From the NCBI GenBank assembly GCA_034231615.1, contig CM067312.1, positions 6,001,747 through 6,065,746 of the forward strand: a stretch of 64,000 nt of DNA. Direction: 5' to 3'. The notes beneath the pieces were generated by a model that searched no databases, was not told the DNA's origin, and saw only the letters and a list, made by a program, of their open reading frames with translations. The DNA comes from Meghimatium bilineatum (taxonomy: Eukaryota > Mollusca > Gastropoda > Stylommatophora > Philomycidae). Shown here piece after piece: positions 10,537 through 21,310 of the stretch; position 1 is the stretch's first letter; every line of letters starts with the position of its first letter. Made by a program: the position numbers and the translations under genes.

Positions 10537-10725
10537 GCAAATATCTTCCCACACATCTCGATCTTCAACCATTTGGAGCAGTGTAGAAAAATCATTCCCA
10601 TACCATTCCCTGATGTTATCAATCCATCCATGTGCGGTGGGTGTCTAAGATCTACCAATAAACAACCAATTGCGGTGGGTGAGATCTTCCAGCAAATAAA
10701 CATGAGCGGTGGGTGCTGCGTCTTT
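10530..10725 (-). pseudogene. LINE family G, 3' coding end with internal repeats
   Basis: On the minus strand a frame reads WIDNIREW and DFSTLLQMVEDRDVW, as at the C terminus of many LINE RTs. Just upstream, at 10630-10720, a roughly 38-bp block with GCGGTGGGTG and GATCTT repeats three times and encodes the GRxPPTA-type segment. Confidence 0.6.
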
Positions 10726-10739
10726 CAAGCTTTTTTGCA

Positions 10740-11160
10740 CATAACTATTCTGACTGGGATACATTTACTTGGCGAAATGAAAAATCAGCGATCCTTTCCA
10801 TCCAAGCGAGTTCACGAAGATCACAATGTAGTGTGAATTAAGGCTATTGGTTCTGTGATCCTTAATTTTCCCAAACAGAATCTGGACAATATACAAGACA
10901 CTCAGATGATGACTTCCTTTAGTGAACAGATTAGTAACTCGGTCATCCATCTCCCTCATCATATTGTCTATAACTTCCAGTCTTTTCTGCTCTCAGGTCC
11001 ATTGTTCAAAATCTGGAGGACCCTCAATAGAATGAATACCAGCCATGGTCTCATACGCATACATTCACTATAACACCAGATAACTTCATCTGGAATGGGA
11101 TCCACCACCTTCTCATATGTTTTACAAACTCACAAACTGTAAAAATTTCCCGGGTTCAAT
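10740..11160. other. No recognised feature
   Basis: A 72-codon ORF (10855-11073, +) has no motif I know. GGGTTCAATCC at 11146-11156 resembles a tRNA B box, but no A box is placed in front of it. Confidence 0.4.
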
Positions 11161-11334
11161 CCACGGTTGGGGGAGTATTTTTCTTTCGGAAGTGCAATAA
11201 AAATATTTCCTGTACATGTCGTGTCGTCTGCAATGGCAAGGCGGTCTTTATTTCCACAGCCAATAGAAAGCCACCCTGCACTACTTCACAGTAAATTATG
11301 CAGTAACGAAAGTACAAACACTATTTTTCCACAC

Positions 11335-11448
11335 CACCAACTTTCTCATATGCTTGACAAACTCTTGTATAAACACTGTTTTTTTTCAAACCACAAACTT
11401 TCTCATATGCTTGACAAGCTCTTGTATAAACACTTTTTTTCACACCGT
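11335..11448. repeat. Roughly 60-bp direct duplication
   Basis: CTTTCTCATATGCTTGACAA...CTCTTGTATAAACAC occurs twice. Confidence 0.8.
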
Positions 11449-11864
11449 GTCGGACCAGCAATCATAGCCGCAATAAATGTTTCCATCTTGTATCCATTTC
11501 TATTACTGAAAGATTTAGCAAATGTTTTATGTATATATCTATCTACCAACCCCTCACACACATATACATCTTTAGCACATGGATATTAAGTTCGCGATAT
11601 ACAGAGAGCAGATATTTTTTAAAATTATTACATAATCTCATAATTAATATTCTGAAAATTATATTAGCCGAGTAGGTCGATACATCAGCCATCATGTTAT
11701 CAGCGACTACGACTTGAGTTGGGTCACGATCCCTCACGCGACAGGCAGCCATTTTGACTGCCGCGTTCTGTCGCGTAGTATGTACCTTCGAGCTCGTCCC
11801 GCATCGCAGGGCCGGTATCCGCGCTTTTCCGCGTTCCGCGGGGGTATAGACCGCGCATTGACTA

Positions 11865-12262
11865 CTACTCACTTCTGTATGCCTGTAAAACATGGACTGC
11901 ATACGCCAGACACACTAGAAGACAAACACTTACACCCAAACCGTCTTCGTAAGATCTCAACATGCATTGGTGGAATAAAATGACTACATTGAAGTACTGA
12001 TGAAATCTAAATCTGTAAGCATACTTGAATATAAACCTATCACACACGGTGTATGCGGTCATACTATTATACATACATACAATGAGAGCAGCTAGAAAGT
12101 CACGGATAGACCAAGATCCGTCTACAGTCGTTATTCCATGTCCAAACTGTCCAATGACATTTACAGCTCGAATACGGCTCATTAACCATCTACGAACTTA
12201 TAATCAAGGACATAACTAAAATTGATTTTTCAAAAGTGGATGTAACAAATGGTCATCATCAC
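11865..12262 (+). pseudogene. LINE family F, 3' end with C2H2-like motif
   Basis: Near 11880 the frame reads ACKTWTAYARHTRR, the RT motif ACETWTxYxRHxRxL. After a gap and a frameshift, 12139-12200 reads CPNCPMTFTARIRLINHLRT, a C-x2-C...H zinc finger found at the C terminus of this LINE type. The copy at 33653-34063 (-) has the same finger, CPNCPRIFTVRICIIRHLRT. In these LINEs the finger is presumed to bind RNA or DNA. Stops make this copy inactive. Confidence 0.75.
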
Positions 12263-12289
12263 TTGTGATGGAGGAACAACACATACAAT

Positions 12290-12425
12290 GTTAATGAAGG
12301 CACATACTCGTTGGGCAGGTTACATGGCTCGCATGAATGACTATGACCTGCTAAAAAATGTTGCTATATGAGGAACTTCGGATTGCATCAAGCAAGGCCG
12401 GGGGACAGAAGAGGCTTTGTACGGA
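12290..12425 (+). pseudogene. LINE RT C-terminal fragment
   Basis: The frame reads RWAGYMARMNDYDLLKNVA and then EELRIAS, matching the LRWxGHVxRMxDxRLPK...YGEL block. It is short, and sits between a LINE F 3' end and a LINE A 3' end. Confidence 0.55.
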
Positions 12426-12470
12426 CACTCTGTAAGTTGTTACTACGGCTGCTACTACGGCTGTTGGTGG

Positions 12471-12757
12471 AGCGATGGGTCGGGCAGACATTTTGAATGC
12501 CCTACGTGAAAACGCACGAACAAATGACTGTACAAGTGACGATGACTCTTGTTCCATGATTAGAATAAAGGAACTTGGTTTGAAATGTGGTGTCGGTAAA
12601 AAAAGGAGAGTTTTCGTGGGCGAAAAAGAATGATGGTCAATCAACAACGTACTGGGACTGTCAGTCAACGTGTAATGGCGGATACACTCAAGGAAAGATC
12701 TGAGCACCTATGGACTTGTCCAGGGTGCAATGACGATGATCCAACGACTAACTAACT
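12471..12757 (+). pseudogene. LINE family A, 3' end with (TAAC)n tail
   Basis: Frames read GRADILNALRENART, DDSCSMIRIKELGLKCGV and MADTLKERSEHLW. The minus-strand copy at 34930-35293 has the same blocks. The element ends CGACTAACTAACTAACT (12741-12757), giving the family's tail. Confidence 0.8.
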
Positions 12758-12759
12758 AA

Positions 12760-13018
12760 CTCTTTAAGGCATCACTACTTTCAACATAAATACACATATT
12801 GACCATATTGGTAAACTGTTCCTTGTTTCTTTGTACTAAGTGGGTTTTGGAGAGTGATTTTAGCATTCCTAACCGCTGCACCAGGTGACGAATGCCCTCA
12901 TATCCCTTTCCACGTAGCTACTTTTCGGTCATCGGTCACATTTTCCCACGCTGGAAAACTATATATTTGATGCAATATGCATTTCTATAGATTTGTTTCC
13001 AAATATGGTAATAAATGA
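12760..13018. other. No recognised feature
   Basis: No tandem structure and no recognisable coding similarity. Confidence 0.4.
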
Positions 13019-13021
13019 ATC

Positions 13022-13175
13022 TTCTTCTTCAGCTTTCATTCTCAAACTACCGCTGGATCACTCTTGTAGCAGGACAATGCTTGAAGATATCCAGTAGGAT
13101 GTCCAGAGAGTGGAAATACGTTGTGACGCCGTTTTATTTGCGCCAATGGCTCGACACATCCGTCTTTGGCTGTTA
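13022..13175 (-). mobile_element. Short dispersed repeat S5 (SINE-like), copy
   Basis: Reverse complement reads GGCGCAAATAAAACGGCG, CACTCTCTGGAC, TTGTCCTGCTACAAGAG and AGTTTGAGAATGAAAGC, with a GAAGAAGAAG tail. Good copies lie at 31415-31565 (+) and 62000-62160 (-), weaker ones at 27785-27905 and 18655-18780. About 150 bp. No clear tRNA boxes, so its origin is open. It could be a LINE 3' end. Confidence 0.7.
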
Positions 13176-13362
13176 AATGAATTTAAAACAGAGTTAATAT
13201 TTCCTTTTTCTTCTTCTCACTTTCTCTTAGAAATGTAATCTTTTCTTTATCTTTTAGAAATGCAATCTTATCTTCTCTCTTTCTCCTAGAACTGTAATCA
13301 TTTTTCCTGCGTCTTTGAGTCATAAATGAGTAAATGTTCTACATAAATATAAATGTTCTTTA

Positions 13363-13409
13363 TTAATATATATATATATATATATTTGTGTGTGCGTGCG
13401 TGCGTGCAT

Positions 13410-13453
<44 letters not shown>
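13363..13453. repeat. Compound (TA)n(GT)n(GA)n microsatellite
   Basis: Runs of TA, then TG/CG and then about 17 GA units. Confidence 0.95.
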
Positions 13454-13454
<1 letters not shown>

Positions 13455-14027
13455 TCAATAGCGGTCTTGTAAATTAACGGCTTAAGAATCCCTCTCTGAT
13501 AATGACATAACACAAGAGCCCCTTAAATCTTAAAATAAAAAGTTTCAGAACATTCCAAGTCGCACCATCGTTCGACAAAATGGTGAAGAGTTCTACACAA
13601 CAAACAATTTCCATGGAAACAAGACACAATTTCCCAAGCTGCCTAGAGGCACAGGGGAAGTAAATCGTGAACAATTAAACTAATGAAGATAACTCCGGGC
13701 TACAATGGATTTTTTTATAACTTGCAATATTTTTTTTATGTTTAGATAATTTTAAAACTTCTGGTTTAAATCTATAGAAAATAATAGAACAACTCATTAA
13801 AATAATAACATGCGCAGGAATTATTTGTTAGTAAATATTGTTCTTGCTAAACATGTGCATTTATATAAAATAAAAACAGTTTAAGACAACAGTTTCAGTT
13901 GAATAATAACAATGATAATGCAAGACAAACAATAAATCTGCAACGAATTGTAAACATTGAATATTCAAGAAAGTTGAACTAAAATTGATAATTCAAATTA
14001 TCTTTAACTGTTAAAGTTGGATGTCAT
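13454..14027. other. AT-rich, no recognised feature
   Basis: Many stops, no family motif. It precedes a non-autonomous DNA element. Confidence 0.4.
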
Positions 14028-14388
14028 TAGTGATGCCACAGTTGGGGGTATTTTACACTAGATTTGGGGCTGTTGGTTGTTGGATTCTGGGGTATTTTGA
14101 CAAATTAGCTATAATCTGAGACATTTAGTGAAATTCCCGGTATATAGACAATGAAACAAAAAGCCATGTCACCATTGATGATTTTACAAATAATGGCACC
14201 AAGAGTTCATAGAATCGATGGGATTACGTTTAAAAATATGTGACTTTCTTGGTATTTTAGGTATATTTGCTAGCCCCCTCACCATATTTATATCGAATTT
14301 TATAGTTTGGAGTATCTGGGTTTTTACAAAGAGATCCGGTTATTTCTAAAACAGTTCTAAGGCTATATGTCACATGACTAAATATAGC
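14028..14388. mobile_element. Non-autonomous element, TAGTGATGCCAC family, copy 1
   Basis: Starts TAGTGATGCCACAG and ends around ATGTCACATGACTA. The interior has GATTTGGGGCTGTTGG and TAGTTTGGAGTATCTGGG, which recur with the same spacing at 17275-17622 and partly at 20030-20300. The ends resemble hAT-type CAGTGxTGCCAC termini. No ORF. Right end approximate. Confidence 0.6.
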
Positions 14389-14454
14389 TTCATAATTCTC
14401 ACTTTAATATATTTATTATTTTCACTGAATTTAATAGCTTCTTGTAATAGTGAT

Positions 14455-14925
14455 GATGTCGGTTCGCGAAATGAGATATGCGCAGCGAGACATGGTGCCT
14501 CTAGCAAGTTCAGACACGAGATGGTGATAGGTGCATGACAAGGTTGAATATGATTTCGAAAAGCAAGATCAGTATCACAGTAAAGATCAATCTATTCAGA
14601 TCGCTAGTGCCAAGTATACTTTTATACGGATGTGAAAGCTGGACACTGACTGCAGACAATGAAAGAAGGATTCATTCTTTTGAAAACAAGATTTCTGTTA
14701 AAGAATTCTCTATATAAAACACAAGACAAACATATTCGTCCAGCAGCAAATAAAACATATTTACAGATTTTCATCAACTACTATATATCCAAACCGAACG
14801 GCTTAAATTTGTGTGGTTTGGACATGTAACAAGACGCGACTCACTCACTATAATTATTTTGCAAGGAAAAGTTGAAGGTAGAAACCAGGGGAAATGGCGA
14901 ACAAAGAATGCCTTGGATTTATAAC
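14455..14925 (+). pseudogene. LINE family G, RT C-terminal remnant
   Basis: The ORF at 14535-14717 reads KSKISITVKINLFRSLVPSILLYGCESWTLTA, the conserved LYGCESWTL block. Downstream, out of frame, RLKFVWFGHVTRRDSL and ILQGKVEG match the FGHVTRHDSL...ILQG block. Frameshifted and 5'-truncated. Confidence 0.8.
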
Positions 14926-15272
14926 ATTCTTCTTCTTCTTTCTTTCTGTCCTCATGTACCTTTCGGTGTTGAGGGGAGAGTGATTTTACGGTCTTTTGTC
15001 CTTCTATGTGTCTCTTCTGTTGTTATATTTCCGAGTGTCTCTAAAACACTATCTATCCACCTTTTATGAGGGCGTCCAATAGGTCGCCTGTTTTCGTATC
15101 GTTTGTTAAATGTTTTTTGGATAACACTACGCTCTTTCTGTCTGGTTATGTGGCCGTACTATTTAATTTGTTGTTTCTGGATGTATTCTATTGTTGACTT
15201 GATCCCTAATTGTTTCCTTAGTGCTTCATTCCTGATTTTGTCTCTCAAGCTAACTCCAATCATACGGGATTT
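14926..15272 (-). pseudogene. LINE family C-like, RT C-terminal remnant
   Basis: On the minus strand a frame reads MIGVSLRDKIRNEALRKQLG, IQKQQIK and RPHKRWIDSVLET, matching the copy at 44185-44657 (LGVSLRDRIRND). It faces the preceding LINE fragment, meeting it at a GAAGAAGAA-type tail near 14930. Confidence 0.7.
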
Positions 15273-15289
15273 ATAACATTTAGGAATGA

Positions 15290-15470
15290 TATAGTCGTGA
15301 TATTTTTTGGACACTCATTCGAACAAATGAGGAAGGAGAGTTTGTTTTTTTACACTCCTCCGAGTGGCTTAGAATGGAGGATTTTGTTCGACACTTCTTC
15401 GAATGGCTTAGGGTGGAGGATTTTTTCGATACTCCTCCGAGTGGCTGAAGATAGAGGTTTTTGGAGGGCT
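15290..15470. repeat. Roughly 50-bp degenerate tandem repeat
   Basis: Three to four units containing ACACTCCTCCGAGTGGCTTA and GGAGGATTTT. Confidence 0.75.
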
Positions 15471-15742
15471 TCTTGTGCTGATGTCTCCAAGGTAGCACAC
15501 CTACGACTGTAATGGGTTACGGGTTATATTATTGTTACAAATGGCTTTCTCATGTTTTTAACAAGAACTTTTATCATTCTATTCACCTTGCAATCTCTAG
15601 CTCACGTCTGTCATCTCTAGTCGGTTGCTGATTCAGTGGTCCATTGGTCCAAGCCCTTTGATACGATATCCATTGCATATATCACACAGTAATAGTGCGA
15701 GATAACATTATAAATATATATAATTATAATTATAAATAGTGA

Positions 15743-16555
15743 CTTATAAACAACATTAGATATGCAGATGACACTGTTCTTTTAGCAGAAAGTGAACATG
15801 AACTACAAAGAATAATAGATCAAGTCAATAAATCAAGTAATGAATATGGACTGGATATAAATATTCAAAAAACAAAAACCATGATAATCAGCGAAGACAC
15901 AGAAGAACAGGAGGTAAACATAAACATACAGGGAGAGAAACTACAACAAGTAAAACAGTATCAATATCTTGGAGACATAATCACAAATGATGGCAGATGT
16001 GAAACAGAAATTAAAAGGAGAATAGGAATGGCTAAAAGTACCTTCAATGACATGAGGAAATTATTAACATCTAAACAAATTACAAACAAGTTAAAAATGA
16101 GAATTATAAAATGCTACATCTATTCCATATTAAAGTATGGCTCAGAAACATGGTCACTAAATAAACAATTAGAAGACAAAATTGATGCCTTTGAGATGTG
16201 GGTATATAGAAGAATAGGGAGAACATCATGGAAAGAGAAGAAAACAAATAAAGAGGTGCTAAAGACACTTAATATGAAGAAAGAACTACTAAGAGAAATA
16301 AAGATCAGGCAAATAAAATACTTTGGACACATTAAAAGACATGACACCCTATTGAAGATCTTACTTTATTGTAAAGTCAAAGGGAAGCGAGCAAGAAGTA
16401 GGCAGAGATACAAGTGGGAGAGTAACATCACACGATGTCAGGTTACAGTCTAGCAGAGTGCACCACCAAGACAAGAGACAGGAGATGTTGGAGATACGTT
16501 GCAGCCAACCGTCGTTGCGGAGACGGCACTTGATGATGATGATGATGATAGGCTA
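15743..16555 (+). pseudogene. LINE family B, 5'-truncated RT, best preserved copy
   Basis: An open frame runs from 15743 to the stop at 16451-16453, about 237 codons, and begins INNIRYADDTVLLAE. The catalytic YADD motif of motif C (15761-15772) is intact. It continues with QYQYLGDIITNDGRC (after the palm), then YIYSILKYGSETWSLN, EMWVYRRIGRTSWKEK and RQIKYFGHIKRHD. A frame change then leads to TGATGATGATGATGATGATAG (16531-16551), the family tail. The upstream part, endonuclease and RT motifs A and B, is missing. The 5' junction is marked by an in-frame stop at 15740-15742. It cannot transpose on its own. Its intact frame suggests it is among the youngest LINEs here. Methionine 15881 is internal and is not a real start. 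Confidence 0.85.
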
Positions 16556-16689
16556 GCTTCATATCATAAGGTGTTCCCATAAGTACACAGCCGCTTTGTC
16601 ATTTGTTGACTAGACGCATGACAGTAACGTACGGAGCTGAATGGGTTATCTATACCTTTCTTATCAAACGCATTTCTATCTCACTTTTG

Positions 16690-16855
16690 TATCCTCATTA
16701 TCATCATTCACATCACCATCTTCACCACCATCATCATCATCACCACCATCATTATTATCATCAACACCATCATTATTATCATCAACACCATCATTATTAT
16801 CATCAACACCATCATTATTATCATCAACACCATCATTATTATCAGCATTATCATT
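16690..16855. repeat. CAT/ATC-rich array with 21-bp unit
   Basis: Five copies of ATCAACACCATCATTATTAT follow a degenerate CAT/CAC region. A His-rich ORF here is an artefact. Confidence 0.9.
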
Positions 16856-16885
16856 AATTATTTATAATAATCATACTAATAATAA

Positions 16886-16887
16886 TG

Positions 16888-16938
<51 letters not shown>
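16886..16938. repeat. (ATT)n microsatellite
   Basis: About 17 ATT units. Confidence 0.95.
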
Positions 16939-17274
16939 AACACACTGAAATGTTCAGATGTTTTTTATTCTACATTTGTTATAACACAAAAAATAATCAT
17001 TACTTTCACTCAATGTTGCAGCCCAAGTAAGACTTGGTTTTTCAGCTTCACGATTTAATGCTATTTTTACATGGTGGTAAAGCCCCCCCTAAAGCGGAGT
17101 GCAAGTATCTAACTCACTTTACGCATAACGCAAAGTCTTTGTAATCCATGCTGACATGCCTGGTTTATGTTTAGGACATCCTTGTCGTGTTTTAGTTGTT
17201 TTTTTTTTCTATACGTTTTTTTTAAAAAACACTGCGTTTAAGGAAATTGTGAAGCTTGCAAGGAATACCATTAT

Positions 17275-17622
17275 CAGCGATGCCACAAGTACAGTTTTTA
17301 ACTAGATCTGGGGGTTTTGGCCGTCGTATGTGATACTGACGTTATGTTGATCAAATTTGCCTTTATCTGGTATTTTTTTTCTAGCAAATCCTAGACATTT
17401 AACACACACACAAAAAAACCAGATAAATCATAACCACCACTAATAATTTTCAAAAAGGTCAATAAAAGTATCATGGAATTGTGCATTAAAATGACAAATA
17501 ACTTTATTTAGGTAATTCGCTAGGGACCTGACATTATTTATATTGATTATGCAGTCTGGGGTTGTTTGGGATCCTTTACAGGGCGATCAGTACTTATTTT
17601 TGAAACTTTAGTGGCAACACTG
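17275..17622. mobile_element. Non-autonomous element, TAGTGATGCCAC family, copy 2
   Basis: Left end CAGCGATGCCACAAGT and right end GTGGCAACACTG form imperfect terminal inverted repeats. The interior shares TCTGGGGGTTTTGGC, GGTAATTCGCTAG and CAGTCTGGGGTTGTTTGG with the 14028 copy. No coding capacity. Flanking 8-mers do not match well, so no TSD is claimed. Confidence 0.65.
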
Positions 17623-18011
17623 AATATAGTTCAACTATATGAACGTATGCAGAAAAATAATTGAGTAAAGATGTAGGAGCCTTTGAAGATAAAAATCTAA
17701 AAATACCAAAAATAAATAAATAATAAAATGTTGCTTTTCGTAAAAATAGAATAAATAGGCAAAGTACAAATAGTGATAATGTAAATGATAAAAATAAAGA
17801 CGTTATAGACATTTTCATTAATATGCCTTTGTCATGACAAATCAACCAAACACAACACTAAGGGAAATAAAATGCGTAGTTCCCACTAAAGACATCTTTA
17901 CAGTTCCATCCTTCCTAATGGAACCCTTGTGACGTGATAAATCATGTTTCGTGTCATTATATCAAAAGATCAGGGGACACATAACCATTGTGCATTGTGT
18001 GTGTTGCGTTT

Positions 18012-18262
18012 ATGTTGTGCGTTTATGTTGTAGTGTGGAGGAGATGTTGTATTGTGGAGGAATTGTTGTAGTGTGGAGGAGATGTTGTATTGTGGAGGAA
18101 ATGTTGTAGTGTTGAGGAGATGTTGTAGTGTGGAGGAAATGTTGTAGTGTGGAGATGTTGTAGTGTGTAGGAAATGTTGTAGTGTGGAAATGTTGTAGTG
18201 TGGAGGAGATGTTGTAGTGTGGAAGAGATGTTGTAGTGTGTAGGAAATGTTGTAGTGTGGAG
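18012..18262. repeat. 19-bp minisatellite, about 13 copies
   Basis: Variants of TGTTGTAGTGTGGAGGAGA. It stops directly at the 3' end of a LINE B piece. ORFs on the minus strand are by-products. Confidence 0.9.
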
Positions 18263-18350
18263 ATGGGAGCAAGAGGTAAACAATGGATATTGAAGGAATT
18301 TGTTGCTAATTTTTGTTGCGGAGACGGTATTTTTTGATGATGATTTTCTC
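18263..18350 (+). pseudogene. LINE family B, 3' end only
   Basis: AATGGATATTGAAGGAATTT, TTGTTGCGGAGACGGTA and TTTGATGATGATTTT align with 16470-16550 of the intact copy (GTTGGAGATACGTTGCAGCC, CGTTGCGGAGACGGCAC, (TGA)n). Confidence 0.7.
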
Positions 18351-18654
18351 GCGCTATCGTCATCTGTCCCCATTGTCTTCAATATTCCACGTTGTAAATT
18401 TATTTTCCACACCTTCCTGTCTCATAATACGACACAATGTATGAAGATTGTCTCCGTCTGATGTTAGAAAGTAAAGATGTGAAATCGCTCAATAACTGGT
18501 TGCGTGTTATCGGGGCCTTTAACGAGGGCAGGGAATATCGTTACTTGAAATGCCTAGCGTAAGGGGCACTTAAGGAGGTTTTCGGGGTAGAGTTGGCTAT
18601 CCATCTCATAGAGAGTCAAAGTTACCCATAAGTCTTGCTGAAGTCTTGTGTTTC

Positions 18655-18780
18655 AGACCAAATTGCAAAGACATCACAGCCACATTGTAAACCAGGACAC
18701 AAAGCATACCGTTATCTAGACTATATCCAGCTATTCTGTAGGAGTTTGAGAAAGAACTCAGAATAAGAAGCAGTAAATCT
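18655..18780 (+). mobile_element. Short repeat S5, diverged copy
   Basis: GACTATATCCAGCTATTCTG followed by AGGAGTTTGAGAAAGAACTC is similar to the 31415-31565 copy. Weak. Confidence 0.4.
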
Positions 18781-18872
18781 CCATAATCAAAGAAAACAAA
18801 CTCTGATACTTGAAGATAAAGACGATAACGTTGAAATGTCATCGACCGTATCAATGCACAGGTTTTCTAACA

Positions 18873-19721
18873 TAACGGTTCTCAAACTTTGGTCTGTGCC
18901 CCCCCCCCCATTTATGACAAATTTCTACCATGTTCGCCTCAATATTACATTCTGCACCTTTTTTGTAACAACAAACCAATTGTGCCCAAATATTTTTGCC
19001 ATTTTTGTTGTTCACAAATTGTAACAGTTGTTTCCCTTTAAAGCAATATGATTTTATTTTTCACTGGATCAATGAAACGTCCAGGATGACACATGATTTT
19101 TATGATATTCTGCATGGATATAAATTTGTAAAAAAAAATTTCCCCCTAAAATTGTGCAAATAAAATATATCTGTATTTTTACTATATATATTTTCTCTAA
19201 TTTAGTTTAATTTTAGTTTTCTAAAATGAAATATTATGAACTGATGAATTTATTTCTGCATTCAGGTTTTGTAAAAATATATCCCTTTCCCTAAAAAAAA
19301 CACGTTATAGAGTAAATGGCACCATGTCAATAGAAATATAAAAATACAACTTTTTCCAATTTTATTAACATATAATGCATAACTAAACCTTATAAATTAG
19401 AAATATTTTTAAAAAAATCATGTTTTCAAGGAAAACATTAAATGGTGTAATGGAGGATTTACAAATATAAAAAAGGGGTCAGTACTTTTCTTTACAAGTC
19501 ACAAAAGAATTTAAAGAATACTTTTATAAATATTGTTGTTTATCGTTTAAATACTTACCTATTCGTGTACCCCCACCCCCTTCCTCCTAGACGGATCTGT
19601 GCGCCCAGGATGAACATGTGGTTCTCCTTGACAGTTCCTCCCACCCCAAATTTTAAAATTGTTCTCAGTGACCCTCTGCAAATCTCTGTGTTCCAAACTG
19701 TGTACACTTTGAAAACCACTG
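18873..19721. mobile_element. hAT-like non-autonomous element
   Basis: Left TAACGGTTCTCAAACTTTGG and right ACTTTGAAAACCACTG are inverted copies of a CAGTGGTTCTCAAA-type hAT terminus. Flanking 8-mers TTCTAACA (18865-18872) and TTCTTACT (19722-19729) agree at six of eight positions, compatible with a decayed TSD. Poly-C stretches lie near both ends. No transposase ORF inside. Confidence 0.65.
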
Positions 19722-20029
19722 TTCTTACTTATATGTTAGCCAAGCTGGCAAATAAGACATCCTTCCACAAGGAAAAATACACCTAATCTAGATTGATGAT
19801 TATGGCAAACTTGTCACTCCGCTTGTAAAAACGCCTCAACAACTCAACGCGTATTGTGCTCAGTCGAGTATTTTTTAAGAACATTTCTTCGACAGCTCTT
19901 GGACAAAATTTATGACAAGATTTTTTTAGATATATTCTGATTTGAGTATCCATGTTTGGCTTGCACTTTATGATTCGCGCTCGAGACTGTGTGAATTTCA
20001 ATTATGCTTTAGTCTTGCTTGTGACTATA

Positions 20030-20300
20030 GTACCTGCGCTTTTTAAAATCTGAATCTGGGGTTTTTGGCTGTCGTCTCGGATGCTAGTTATTTTGGCCAA
20101 ATAAGGCTTAATCTATGGTTTTTCATAGAATCTTAGTAATTTTCAAAAAATCCTAGAAGTTTTCATAAAATTTTATAAATTTTCATAAAATTCTATAAAA
20201 TAAGTTAACTCCTCCCGATTTTTAGAGAAAGGTCACCAAAAGTCTCATGAAGACGAATAATTGGATACGAAATTTGGCGAATGACCATTTTTTTAAATAT
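20030..20300. mobile_element. Non-autonomous element, TAGTGATGCCAC family, partial copy
   Basis: TCTGGGGTTTTTGGCTGTCG and AAAGGTCACCAAAAGTCTCA correspond to interior blocks of the copies at 14028 and 17275. The ends are lost. Confidence 0.5.
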
Positions 20301-20307
20301 TTTGTAG

Positions 20308-20422
20308 ATGTATTAGGTGTGTACTTATGCTTCAAACAACACCCAAGAGGATTGTGTACATGTATTAGGTGTGTACTTATGGTTCAAGCAACACCCAAGA
20401 AGGCTGTGTACATGTATTAGCC
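20308..20422. repeat. Roughly 55-bp direct duplication
   Basis: GTATTAGGTGTGTACTTATG...AACACCCAAGA...TGTGTACAT occurs twice, with a third partial start. Confidence 0.85.
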
Positions 20423-20499
20423 CAGGAGATAATACACAGTGATTACACAGAATCAAAGTGATTACATTTTAGTCTCTAAAAGACATAGAAACAGCATTA

Positions 20500-20640
20500 G
20501 ATCTATGAAACAGGTAGATCCAGGAATAGGGTAATAAAGTTCTGCTAATAACTTATAGAGACACAAATAACAACACACACAAATCGACGTTTCGACCCCC
20601 AAAATACCTTTATCAGGACAACAATTGACACAAAACTAAA
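20500..20640 (-). mobile_element. Retroelement end with CGAAACGTCGATTTG motif, copy 1
   Basis: The minus strand reads CCTGATAAAGG, then GTCGAAACGTCGATTTG, then ACTTTATTACCC and ACCTGTT. The same order occurs at 49030-49170 (+). Such motifs recall the ends of Penelope-like and related retroelements, but that label is from memory and weak. Confidence 0.5.
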
Positions 20641-20655
20641 ACATATAACAGAAAA

Positions 20656-20736
20656 CGAATAGTTCTCAGTTCTTTGTTTAACTCCATGTTCTCAGTTCTT
20701 TGTTTAACTCCATGTTCTCAGTTCTTTGTTTAACTG
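20656..20736. repeat. 26-bp minisatellite, three copies
   Basis: GTTCTCAGTTCTTTGTTTAA followed by CTCCAT, three times. Confidence 0.9.
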
Positions 20737-20869
20737 TGGATAGTCTTAATTTTCTCCAGTCTTTAATATTATGAAACCATATCCCCCCCCCCCCATTCTT
20801 TTTGTGCACTAGCAACTGTTCTCTGCAGGATAATTGTAGAACGGGAATCATGCCTGATCACATATCCAA

Positions 20870-21310
20870 AACTACACAAGTTTCCTACGTTTCATAATTG
20901 CCCAGAGATGTCCTTGTTGATCTGCACGATTATTTATGTTGTTTTTCAAGTATATGTTGGTTTTACGTTCTGTATAATCGATGCATACGCAAGGATGTAT
21001 GATCTGAATTGGGCTCCTGTGTGTTTGTTGTTCTGTCTTTTCTTGCATCATATTTTCTCTGTTTCTTTGACATTTTATTCGCAATTTAATATGAAATAAA
21101 CGACGGTTATTCATAAGTATCTGCAGCTCTGGTGTGATTTCTGGTACACATTCCATGTGATTTCTGGTACACATTCCATGTGATTTCTGGTACACATGCC
21201 ATACTTCGATGCTATAAAATAATATAGATTTGCCATAAAACAATTTAGACTTGACATAAAGCAATATAGACTTGACATTCGTGTTTAAACTCTTTAGGAC
21301 CAACAAGCCG
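20870..21310 (-). pseudogene. LINE family G, RT C-terminal remnant with internal array
   Basis: A 144-codon minus-strand ORF (21306-20872) reads LNTNVKSILLY and then FYSIEVWHVYQKS, matching NTNVKSVLLYGSETW of LINE RTs. It continues with ELQILMNNRR and KTEQQTHRSPIQI, as in TEQQPIxxQIKRRKW. A 23-bp triplication (21128-21200) and a second 23-bp array (21217-21284) interrupt the motif, so the ORF is a mix of LINE and repeat. It is not a working gene. Confidence 0.7.

Noticed and set aside
16603-17030. His- and Ser/Pro-rich ORFs
   Set aside because: Products of CAT/ATT microsatellites in different frames.
18010-18412. Thr/His-rich ORFs on the minus strand
   Set aside because: Translation of the 19-bp array in three frames.
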